This document shows, piece after piece, positions 1-5,356 of a stretch of 7,534 nt of DNA. How positions within the stretch are numbered: the first letter of the stretch is position 1; each line of letters begins with the position of its first letter. This DNA comes from JBDTMT01 sp033764095 (GTDB taxonomy: Bacteria > Desulfobacterota > Binatia > HRBIN30 > CADEER01). The stretch is from positions 1-7,534 of the forward strand of contig JANRJF010000476.1 in NCBI GenBank assembly GCA_033764095.1, read 5' to 3'. A program made the position numbers and the translations under genes. Below the pieces are notes generated by a model that saw only the letters and a list, made by a program, of their open reading frames with translations, ran no database searches and was not told the origin of the DNA.

Positions 1-8
1 GTGGTCGA

Positions 9-42
9 AAACTGCGAACCCGGAAGCCCAGGTTCGCAGTTT
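9..42 (-). terminator. Intrinsic terminator of the tRNA-Gln/tRNA-Glu operon
   Basis: A perfect 12-bp stem (9-20 paired with 31-42) closes a 10-nt loop. Read on the minus strand, the stem ends in GCAGTTTT, giving a short U-run directly after it. It lies 27 nt downstream of the 3' end of tRNA-Glu, in the right place and orientation for a rho-independent terminator. The U-tract is short, so efficiency is uncertain. Confidence 0.8.
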
Positions 43-69
43 CCGCCGAAAAACCCTTGAAGAAGAAGG

Positions 70-142
70 TGGTCCCAACGGGAATCGAACCCGTGTTCCC
101 GACGTGAGAGGCCGGTGTCCTAGGCCGCTAGACGATGGGACC
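70..142 (-). tRNA. tRNA-Glu (anticodon CTC)
   Basis: On the minus strand the sequence folds as a full cloverleaf. The acceptor is GGTCCCA with TGGGACC, the D-arm contains TCTAGCGGCCTAGGA, and the anticodon stem is CCGGC/GTCGG (one G-U pair) around the loop CTCTCAC. The T-loop TTCGAAT is closed by CGGG/CCCG. The central triplet of the anticodon loop is CTC, which reads GAG (Glu), and the D-arm and loop closely resemble E. coli tRNA-Glu. The 73 nt end at the discriminator A. The next bases are CCT, so the 3' CCA is not encoded and must be added enzymatically. It is the second gene of a tRNA operon. Confidence 0.96.
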
Positions 143-180
143 GTGTCGTGTCGAAAGCGATCGTCGATGTCCAGACATGC

Positions 181-210
181 GATGAGCCGGGTGTGTCGGC
201 CCGGCTCATC
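181..210. other. Hairpin in the spacer between the two tRNAs
   Basis: A perfect 11-bp inverted repeat (181-191 GATGAGCCGGG, 200-210 CCCGGCTCATC) with an 8-nt loop sits inside the 109-nt spacer of the tRNA-Gln/tRNA-Glu precursor. No U-run follows it on either strand, so it does not look like a terminator. It may act as a structural or RNase-processing element in the dicistronic precursor, but that is inference. I see no good promoter for tRNA-Glu in the spacer. Confidence 0.6.
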
Positions 211-251
211 TCCGCCCCGCGGTGGCCCGCGCGACGATCAGAAACTGAGAG

Positions 252-324
252 CTGAGGAGGTAGGACTCGAACCTACAATCGCCTGATCCAGAGTCAGGTG
301 GCTTACCAATTAGCCGACTCCTCA
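252..324 (-). tRNA. tRNA-Gln (anticodon CTG)
   Basis: The minus strand folds as a cloverleaf with acceptor TGAGGAG/CTCCTCA, D-arm GGCTAATTGGTAAGCC, anticodon stem CCTGA/TCAGG and loop CTCTGGA. The T-arm is GTAGG-TTCGAGT-CCTAC. The anticodon CTG reads CAG (Gln). The 5' U opposite a 3' A at the end of the acceptor and the discriminator G resemble E. coli tRNA-Gln. The bases after the discriminator are CTC, so CCA is not encoded. It is the first gene of the operon, 14 nt downstream of the inferred transcription start. Confidence 0.96.
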
Positions 325-344
325 CCAAAAAAACGCCTTCGCGT

Positions 345-372
345 AGATTACTGATGAGCATTTCGAAGTCAA
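345..372 (-). promoter_or_regulatory. Sigma70-type promoter of the tRNA operon
   Basis: On the minus strand a TTGACT -35 box (372-367) is separated by 16 nt from a TAATCT -10 box (350-345). The -10 box is followed by a GC-rich stretch (ACGCGAAGGCG), like the discriminator of stable-RNA promoters under stringent control. Transcription would start near 338, just upstream of tRNA-Gln. The TGA stop of the upstream SDR-like gene (371-369) lies inside the -35 hexamer. The boxes are read directly; stringent control is inferred. Confidence 0.8.
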
Positions 373-959
373 CCGCGGCGCGCCGAGGCGGCAGGCGACC
401 GCGAGCGCGACGGAGCACCGACGGTAACATTGAAGACGCCGGGCGGCGCCGCCAGCCAGGCGCGGACGTGCGCGGCTGCATGCCGATCGCCGCGGCCCGG
501 CGCGAGTTGCAGGGAAGCGACGTCGACCGCCGCGCCGAGCGCCTTGCGCAGCCCGTCCGCCAGGCAGATCAGCCCCTCGGCGACGACGTTGGCGATCAGC
601 TCGTCGGCCGGCGGCGCGTCGATGACCACCAGCAGGCGCCCGCCGCCGCGCGCGGCGAAAGCGAGACCGGCGGCGCGCGCGACCAGGTAGGCACCGCGCA
701 GGTGCGCATCGATGGCGGCGCGCCAGGCGCGCGGCCCCGGGTTCCGGGCTCCACGGCGCGCTGCTAGCGTCGGCCAGATGATCACGCTGTCGATCGCGTC
801 GAGTCGGCGCGCCACCCGCGCGCTGGCTGCCGTCGCCGTCCGGGTGGCGAGGCGCGCCGGCGGCAAGGGCGCGACCGAGGTGGCCCAGTCCGGTGCCAGC
901 GCCGCCGCGAGTTGCGCGGCGCGCGGCCTCGACACGCCGCAGAGCAGGACCGTTGCCAC
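369..959 (-). CDS. Degenerate short-chain dehydrogenase/reductase (SDR)-like protein
   Basis: The 196-residue product has the outline of an SDR Rossmann fold. A first beta strand ATVLLCGVSRPRAAQLA (residues 2-17) sits where SDRs have xVLVTGASxGIGxA. A segment RAAIDAHLRGAYLVARAA (80-97) matches the helix before the catalytic strand, and GGGRLLVVIDAP (105-116) matches the usual GG-IVNISS strand. The glycine-rich TGxxxGxG motif is lost. The catalytic Tyr-xxx-Lys is also missing: the equivalent segment is ELIANVVAEGLICLADGL (120-137). At 196 residues it is shorter than the usual ~250. The GTG start at 959 places the first strand at the N-terminus, but the ribosome site is weak (AGAG). The Ser/Arg-rich C-terminus ends inside the tRNA promoter. 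It is probably not an active oxidoreductase; whether it binds a nucleotide is unknown. Confidence 0.65.
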   Translation of the reverse strand: MATVLLCGVSRPRAAQLAAALAPDWATSVAPLPPARLATRTATAASARVARRLDAIDSVIIWPTLAARRGARNPGPRAWRAAIDAHLRGAYLVARAAGLAFAARGGGRLLVVIDAPPADELIANVVAEGLICLADGLRKALGAAVDVASLQLAPGRGDRHAAAHVRAWLAAPPGVFNVTVGAPSRSRSPAASARRG

Positions 960-2235
960 GCGGCGGACTCTACGCGCCGCGCGCGGCGCGGCCAAGGCGG
1001 CGCTCGGCGCCCTGCTGCTGGCCGCGCCGACCATGGCCGAGGTGAAGCCGGGCGACGTCGTCAACGCCGCCAACCTCGAGGCGGCCCGAGAGTGGCTGAC
1101 GCCGGGACTCGAATGGTGCGTCAGGCGCGGCATGACGCTGCGCGTCGCCGCGCCGCGCCCGATCGAGGCCCCGGCACCCTATCGCGAGGCGACCGAGCGC
1201 TTCGCCCCGCAGGTGCGCCTCGGCAGCGACAGACTGACCCTGCAGAACTACGTCGCCGGCCTGCCCTTTCCGGTCATCGACCCGGCCGACCCGCAGGCGG
1301 CGGTCAAGGTGATGTGGAACAGCGAGTACAAATGGCTCGCCACTGACGACCTCGACGCGCGCGACTTCGATGCCGACGCCGGCGCCATCGGACGCGACGG
1401 GGCCGGCATGCGCGTCGAACGCCACTTCGTGCTCGGCTACCTGCGCCGCTTGTTCTTCACCGGCCGGTTGTTCGTCGACCCGAAGCCGGTGTGGCCGAAC
1501 CCCGACGGCATCCGCTACCGCGAATCGCTGCACCCGGTGGTCGAGCCCGCCGACCTGCGCGGCGTCGGCATGACCAGCGTGCGCTACGTCGCGCCGACGC
1601 GCCCGGACGAGAGCTGGCTCTACCTGCCCAACCTGCGCCGCGTCCGCCGCCTGTCGAGCGCGCAGCGCTCCGATCCGCTGTTCAACCAGGACATCGATGC
1701 CGACAGCTACTTCGGCTACAGCGGTCAGGTCGGCTGGATGGACTGGAAGTTCCTCGGCGAGCGCACCGTGCTGGCGCCCATGCACGGCGAGCATCTGCCG
1801 GTGCAGTGGGGCGCCGGCAGCGCCGACTTCGCCTTCGACGACGTCTGGGAGCCGCGCCAGGTGTACGTCGTCGAGGGCACGTCCAAGCTGCCCCAGTACG
1901 CCTATGCCAAGCGCGTCCTCTACGTCGACAAGGACACCTGGGTGGTGCCGCTGTCCGACCTCTACGCGCGCGACGGCCAGCTCTGGAAGGTGTGGCTCAA
2001 CCTGTTCAGTTTCCGGCGCGAGCCCTTCGCCGGCGCCAAGACCTCGGTGTACCCGAGCGACATGGGCTTCTCGCCGGCCGTGGTGATGGTCGACATCGCC
2101 GCCGACCACGCCACCCGCGTCGCGCTGCCCTCGCGCACCAGCGGCAGCGAGGGCTGGTTCTTCAACATGGGCGACCGCCTCGGGCTCAGCGAGGACTGGT
2201 TCAAGATCGCGCACCTCATCCAGACCGCGCCGTGA
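958..2235 (+). CDS. DUF1329 family exported protein
   Basis: The product belongs to the DUF1329 family of proteobacterial envelope proteins, whose molecular function is not established. Hallmarks are SWLYLPNLRRVRRL, DIDADSYFGYSGQVGWMDWK, VWEPRQVYVVEGTSK, AYAKRVLYVDKDTW and a C-terminal WFNMGDR-like stretch (seen as WFFNMGDRLGL). The start is unclear. The first in-frame ATG (1033) would remove a textbook signal sequence (RRTLRAARGAAKAALGALLL, then cleavage after APTMA), so translation should begin upstream. The codon just before this signal is ACG at 958, with AGGA 8 nt upstream, so an ACG start giving about 425 residues is the best fit to the family. GTG at 880 or 844 are alternatives. The usual DUF1302 partner is not next to it. 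It converges on the quinone oxidoreductase gene. Confidence 0.85.
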   Translation, partial: TRRTLRAARGAAKAALGALLLAAPTMAEVKPGDVVNAANLEAAREWLTPGLEWCVRRGMTLRVAAPRPIEAPAPYREATERFAPQVRLGSDRLTLQNYVAGLPFPVIDPADPQAAVKVMWNSEYKWLATDDLDARDFDADAGAIGRDGAGMRVERHFVLGYLRRLFFTGRLFVDPKPVWPNPDGIRYRESLHPVVEPADLRGVGMTSVRYVAPTRPDESWLYLPNLRRVRRLSSAQRSDPLFNQDIDADSYFGYSGQVGWMDWKFLGERTVLAPMHGEHLPVQWGAGSADFAFDDVWEPRQVYVVEGTSKLPQYAYAKRVLYVDKDTWVVPLSDLYARDGQLWKVWLNLFSFRREPFAGAKTSVYPSDMGFSPAVVMVDIAADHATRVALPSRTSGSEGWFFNMGDRLGLSEDWFKIAHLIQTAP

Positions 2236-2240
2236 GGACC

Positions 2241-2333
2241 TCAACGCAGAGGCGCCGAGACACAGAGGTCGCGGAGAAGAGCTGACTCCGCATTCTGCTC
2301 TGCCTTCTCCGCGCCTCAGCGTCTCTGCGTTGA
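2241..2333. repeat. Long palindrome with arms made of 8-nt CGCAGAG-type units
   Basis: The gap between the convergent DUF1329 and quinone oxidoreductase genes is filled by an imperfect palindrome. The outer arms TCAACGCAGAG (2241-2251) and CTCTGCGTTGA (2323-2333) pair over 11 bp. Pairing continues through 2252-2259/2315-2322 with one wobble and one mismatch. A 10-nt left bulge follows, then a 10-bp inner stem (2270-2279/2304-2313) with a 24-nt loop. Each arm is a tandem array of degenerate 8-mers. The left arm is ACGCAGAG, GCGCCGAG, ACACAGAG, then GTCGCGGAG. The right arm, read inverted, is ACGCAGAG, ACGCTGAG, GCGCGGAG. There is no U-run on either strand. It may slow or end transcription from both sides, which is inference. 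Confidence 0.85.
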
Positions 2334-2345
2334 AGGCACCGCGCC

Positions 2346-3326
2346 CTACTCCACCCGCAGGCCGAGCTTTCCGAAGTGCTCGCTCGCCTTCATGATGCGG
2401 TGCGCTTCGCCGGCCTGGGCAAGCGGCAGCACGCGGTCCAGCACCGGGCGCAGCGTACCGGCGGCGAGCGCGGCGCCGAAGCGCTCGACGAAGGCGGTGA
2501 CGATGGCGGCCTTCTCGGCGTGCGAGCGGGTGCGCAGCGTCGAGCCGATGACGCGCAGGCGCTTGAGCATCAGGCCGGCGAGATCGATCTCGGAGCGCGT
2601 GCCGCCCATCAGGCCGATCAACACCAGCCGACCCTCGACCGCGAGGGCGTTGAGGTTGCTCTCCAGGTACTTGGCGCCGATCGCGTCGAGCACGACGTTG
2701 ACGCCCTTGCCGGCGGTCGCGCCACGCACGGCGTCGACGAAGTCGCCGTCGCGATAGTTGATCGCCACGTCGGCGCCGTGCGCCAGGCAGCGCTCGCACT
2801 TCTCGGCGCTGCCGGCGGTGACGACGACGCGCAGGCCGGCCGCCTTGCACAGCGAGATCGCCGCGGTGCCGACGCCGCTGCCGCCGCCGTGGACCAGCAC
2901 GCTGCCGCCCTCCGGCGGCTCGCCGAGCATGAAGATGTTGAGGAAGGCGGTGAGGAAGACCTCCGGCAGCGCGCCGGCCTCGGCGTCGGAGAGCGCCGCC
3001 GGCACGCGCATCGCCGAGCCGGCGTGCACGACCGCTTCCGCCGCATAGCCGCCGCCGGCGAGCAGCGCCATGGCGCGCTCGCCGACCGACCAGCCGCGCA
3101 CGTTGCTGCCGACCTCGCTGACCTCGCCGGCGCACTCCAGGCCGAGAATGGGCGAGGCGCCGGGTGGCGGCGGATACATTCCCTGCCGCTGCAGCAGATC
3201 GGCGCGGTTCACCGCCGTCGCGCGGACGCGGATGCGCAGGTCGTCCGGGCCGAGCGGCGGCGCCGGCGCGTCCCCGAGCTTCAGCACGCTCTCGTCACCG
3301 GGCGAATCGAATACGATGGCTTTCAT
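2346..3326 (-). CDS. Zinc-independent NAD(P)H:quinone oxidoreductase, PIG3 type
   Basis: The 326-residue product is a medium-chain dehydrogenase/reductase of the quinone oxidoreductase/PIG3 (TP53I3-like) subfamily, predicted cytosolic. It would reduce quinones or other electrophilic carbonyls with NADPH. The subfamily signature NRADLLQRQGMYPPPPG is at residues 40-56. The substrate-side motif LGLECAGEV (61-69) lacks the zinc-binding residues of alcohol dehydrogenases. The nucleotide-binding loop VHGGGSGVGTAAISL (145-159) precedes the Rossmann fold, and HFGKLGLRVE closes the C-terminus as in full-length homologues. The ATG at 3326 has a purine-rich GGGAGAGCGAGAG upstream. It starts 35 bp after the MFS transporter gene stops on the same strand, so co-transcription is likely. 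Function is assigned by family; the physiological substrate is unknown. Confidence 0.92.
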   Translation of the reverse strand: MKAIVFDSPGDESVLKLGDAPAPPLGPDDLRIRVRATAVNRADLLQRQGMYPPPPGASPILGLECAGEVSEVGSNVRGWSVGERAMALLAGGGYAAEAVVHAGSAMRVPAALSDAEAGALPEVFLTAFLNIFMLGEPPEGGSVLVHGGGSGVGTAAISLCKAAGLRVVVTAGSAEKCERCLAHGADVAINYRDGDFVDAVRGATAGKGVNVVLDAIGAKYLESNLNALAVEGRLVLIGLMGGTRSEIDLAGLMLKRLRVIGSTLRTRSHAEKAAIVTAFVERFGAALAAGTLRPVLDRVLPLAQAGEAHRIMKASEHFGKLGLRVE

Positions 3327-3361
3327 CGGCACTCTCGCTCTCCCGCGCGGCACGGCGCGGG

Positions 3362-4600
3362 TCAGGATTGGGGATCGCGCACCAGCGGCCGCAACCACGG
3401 CAGCAGCGCCAGGCCAGGGAAGCTGAGCAGGAAGGTAAGCGCGAAGAACGGCGCATAGCCGAGCTCGCGCACGCCGAAGCCGCTCGCCGCGCCGACGGTG
3501 TCGCGCGAGAACGCGAACAGCGCCGACAGCACCGCGTACTGCACCGCGGCGTGGTCGCGATCGCAGACGCGCATCAGCAACGACATGAACGCCGCGGTGC
3601 CGAGCCCGCCGGTGAACGATTCGAGCATCGACGCGCCATACATCAGGAAGCGCGCCGGCTGCGCAATCGCGCCGAGCACGTCGCCGAGCGTCGCCACCTG
3701 CGTCGCCGGTGGCGGCAGCGCGAGCCAGGCGACACCGGCGTAGCCGAGATTGGAGAGCGCCTGCGCCAGGCCGAGCCAGAACAGCGCCGGCAGGATGCCG
3801 AGCCGATCGGTGAGCCGCCCGCCGACCAGGGCGCCGGCGATGGTCAGCAGGATGCCGAGCGTGGTCGAGATGAGGCCGACCTCGAAGACGCTGAAGCCCT
3901 TGTCGATCCAGAACGGCCGCACCATCGGCCCCATCGACGCGTCGCCGAGCTTGTAGATGAGCGCGAAGACGAACATCGCCGGCGCGCCGCGGCGCGTCGC
4001 CCAGCGCACCAGCGGCCGCCAGTCGCGTTGCGCAGCCGCATTGACCGTCACCGGCGGCGCGGCGCGCGCCACGATCGCCAGCCCGACGAAGATCGCCGCG
4101 GCGATCAGGAAAGCGGTCGGCCACCCCACCCACGGCACCAGCAGCAGCAGCGCGCCGCCGCTGGTGATCAGGGCGACGCGTGCGGCGGCGACGCGCACGC
4201 CGTTGGCCTTGCCCTCCTCGCCGCGCTCGACCAACCCGATGGTGTACGCATCGATCGCGATGTCCTGCGTCGCCGAGGCGAACGCCAGCGCCAGCAGCGC
4301 GTACCAGATGCCGCGCATCGACGTGCTCGGGTCGAGCGTCGAGAACCAGGCGCTCGCCGCCGCCAGCAACAGCAGGCAGGCGCTGATCCAGTCGCGCCGC
4401 TGACCGAAGCGGTCCACCAGCGGCGACCAGAGGAACTTGAACGTCCATGGATAGCCGGCGAGCGAGAGCAGGCCGACGGTCTCCAGCGAGGCGCCGCCGA
4501 CCCGCATCCAGACCGGGACGACGTCCTTCACCAGGCCGAACGGCATGCCTTCGGCGAAGTAGAGCACCGCCACCCACCACAGCTTCCGCCGCAACGTCAT
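3362..4600 (-). CDS. AmpG/PAT-like MFS transporter
   Basis: The 412-residue inner-membrane protein has about twelve hydrophobic segments and an N-terminus RRKLWWVAVLYFAEGMPFGLV typical of the AmpG/PAT branch of the major facilitator superfamily. The signature TQDIAIDAYTIGLV (111-124) matches the SQDIxxDAYR motif of AmpG and acetyl-CoA transporter homologues. PLVDRFGQRRDW (60-71) is the motif-A-like loop between helices 2 and 3. AmpG imports anhydro-muropeptides for cell-wall recycling, but the substrate here cannot be fixed from sequence. The ATG at 4600 puts the conserved helix 1 right at the N-terminus; GAGGAG lies 12 nt upstream, rather far. An in-frame ATG at 4711 would add 37 poorly hydrophobic residues and overlap the yqgE start, so I did not use it. 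It is probably the first gene of an operon with the quinone oxidoreductase. Confidence 0.88.
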   Translation of the reverse strand: MTLRRKLWWVAVLYFAEGMPFGLVKDVVPVWMRVGGASLETVGLLSLAGYPWTFKFLWSPLVDRFGQRRDWISACLLLLAAASAWFSTLDPSTSMRGIWYALLALAFASATQDIAIDAYTIGLVERGEEGKANGVRVAAARVALITSGGALLLLVPWVGWPTAFLIAAAIFVGLAIVARAAPPVTVNAAAQRDWRPLVRWATRRGAPAMFVFALIYKLGDASMGPMVRPFWIDKGFSVFEVGLISTTLGILLTIAGALVGGRLTDRLGILPALFWLGLAQALSNLGYAGVAWLALPPPATQVATLGDVLGAIAQPARFLMYGASMLESFTGGLGTAAFMSLLMRVCDRDHAAVQYAVLSALFAFSRDTVGAASGFGVRELGYAPFFALTFLLSFPGLALLPWLRPLVRDPQS

Positions 4601-4632
4601 CCGCGCCGCACACTCCTCGTCCGCCGTCGCGC

Positions 4633-4655
4633 AGTCAACCGCGGGGCCATTGACT
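4633..4655. promoter_or_regulatory. AGTCAA-N11-TTGACT dyad in the divergent promoter region
   Basis: The 109-bp region between the divergent MFS and yqgE starts carries a symmetric dyad: AGTCAA at 4633-4638 and TTGACT at 4650-4655. Each half is a good -35 hexamer facing its own gene. On the plus strand a weak -10 candidate, GAAAAT (4675-4680), lies at a 19-nt spacing; on the minus strand no convincing -10 follows. The dyad may therefore be a pair of divergent -35 boxes or an operator. Both readings are tentative. Confidence 0.35.
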
Positions 4656-4697
4656 TCAGCGTGCGCCGCCGACAGAAAATTGCCCATCGGTTCTGCT

Positions 4698-4703
4698 GGG
4701 AGG
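4698..4703 (+). promoter_or_regulatory. Ribosome binding site of yqgE
   Basis: GGGAGG stands 6 nt before the ATG at 4710. It decides that start over an in-frame ATG at 4650, which would add 20 residues absent from the family. Confidence 0.75.
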
Positions 4704-4709
4704 CTGTGC

Positions 4710-5264
4710 ATGTGGGATCAGGACATCGCCTTGGCGCCGACGCTGCTGGTCGCGATGCCGCAGCTGCAGGACGAGAACTTCACCAAGACCGTCGTGCTGC
4801 TCTGCGAGCACCGCGAGGAGGGCGCGATGGGCCTGGTGATCAACCGCCAGACCGAGACGCTCGCGTCCGCCATCGTGCAACTCGAGCCGCCGCTCGAGCA
4901 GGACAACGGCATGCCGGTGTGGATCGGCGGCCCGGTCGACCCGGCGCGCGGCTGGCTGCTGGTTGCCGACGACCTCGGCGACGGCATCGAGGTCAGCCCC
5001 GGCCTGTTTCTCTCCGCCTCGCGCGACCTGCTGCGCCGTATTCTGCAGACGCCGGATCTACGCCACCGCAGCCGCTTCCTGGTCGGCTACGCCGGCTGGG
5101 GTCCGCGCCAGCTCGACGGCGAGCTCGCCGCCTCGGCCTGGCTCACCGTGCCGGTCGACAAGGAGCTGTTGTTCGACACGCCGAGCGAGGCGCTCTGGGA
5201 GGTGGCGATCCGCCGCCTCGGCATCGAGCCGCACTCGCTGACGCCCGGACCGGGCGTGCACTGA
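4710..5264 (+). CDS. yqgE: YqgE/AlgH family protein (UPF0301)
   Basis: The 184-residue product is a full-length member of the YqgE/AlgH family (E. coli YqgE is 187 residues). Conserved blocks are LVAMPQLQDENFTKTVVLLC near the N-terminus, then EEGAMGLVINR, PVWIGGPVDPARGWLL, and the C-terminal GYAGWGPRQLDGELAASAWL. The family is a compact cytosolic alpha/beta fold. It is linked to alginate gene regulation in Pseudomonas (AlgH), but no biochemical activity is firmly established. The ATG at 4710 has a good GGGAGG site and gives the usual N-terminus MWDQDIALAPTLLVAMPQL. In many proteobacteria yqgE is followed by yqgF/ruvX. Here the next gene is convergent, so that pairing is broken, and the gene appears to be transcribed alone. 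Confidence 0.95.
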   Translation: MWDQDIALAPTLLVAMPQLQDENFTKTVVLLCEHREEGAMGLVINRQTETLASAIVQLEPPLEQDNGMPVWIGGPVDPARGWLLVADDLGDGIEVSPGLFLSASRDLLRRILQTPDLRHRSRFLVGYAGWGPRQLDGELAASAWLTVPVDKELLFDTPSEALWEVAIRRLGIEPHSLTPGPGVH

Positions 5265-5270
5265 GAGGAG

Positions 5271-5352
5271 AGGCTGTTAGGCTGTCAGGCTGCTCGCTGT
5301 TAGGGAGGACTTCCGCCCCTAACAGCCTAACCGCCTAACAGCCTAACAGCCT
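5271..5352. repeat. Long palindrome with arms made of CCTAACAG 8-nt units
   Basis: This palindrome fills nearly the whole gap between the convergent yqgE and M48 genes, starting 6 nt after one stop and ending 4 nt before the other. The outer stem pairs 5271-5290 with 5333-5352 (19 of 20 positions). After a small internal loop, an inner stem pairs 5296-5305 with 5317-5326 (10 bp) around an 11-nt loop. The right arm is four tandem 8-mers starting at 5318: CCTAACAG, CCTAACCG, CCTAACAG, CCTAACAG. The left arm has the complementary CTGTTAGG, CTGTCAGG, a 7-nt CTGCTCG and CTGTTAGG. It could act as a bidirectional transcription barrier, but no U-run follows. Confidence 0.9.
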
Positions 5353-5356
5353 GATC

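Noticed and set aside
206..481. Minus-strand frame across tRNA-Gln and its promoter
   Set aside because: It overlaps the tRNA and promoter and shows no protein-like composition.
712..957. N-terminal extension of the DUF1329 frame from an upstream ATG (712 or 778)
   Set aside because: The extension has no family resemblance and lies antisense to the SDR-like gene; the export signal begins at about 958.
2241..2333. Canonical rho-independent terminator between DUF1329 and the quinone oxidoreductase
   Set aside because: The stem is strong but no U-run follows on either strand, so I list it as a repeat only.
970..3135. Long minus-strand open frame opposite DUF1329 and across the quinone oxidoreductase
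   Set aside because: The DUF1329 and quinone oxidoreductase frames give clear family matches; this one is Arg-rich and crosses a palindromic spacer.
3164..5338. Long plus-strand open frame antisense to the MFS transporter
   Set aside because: It encodes Arg/Ala-rich low-complexity sequence typical of high-GC shadow frames and lies opposite well-recognised genes.
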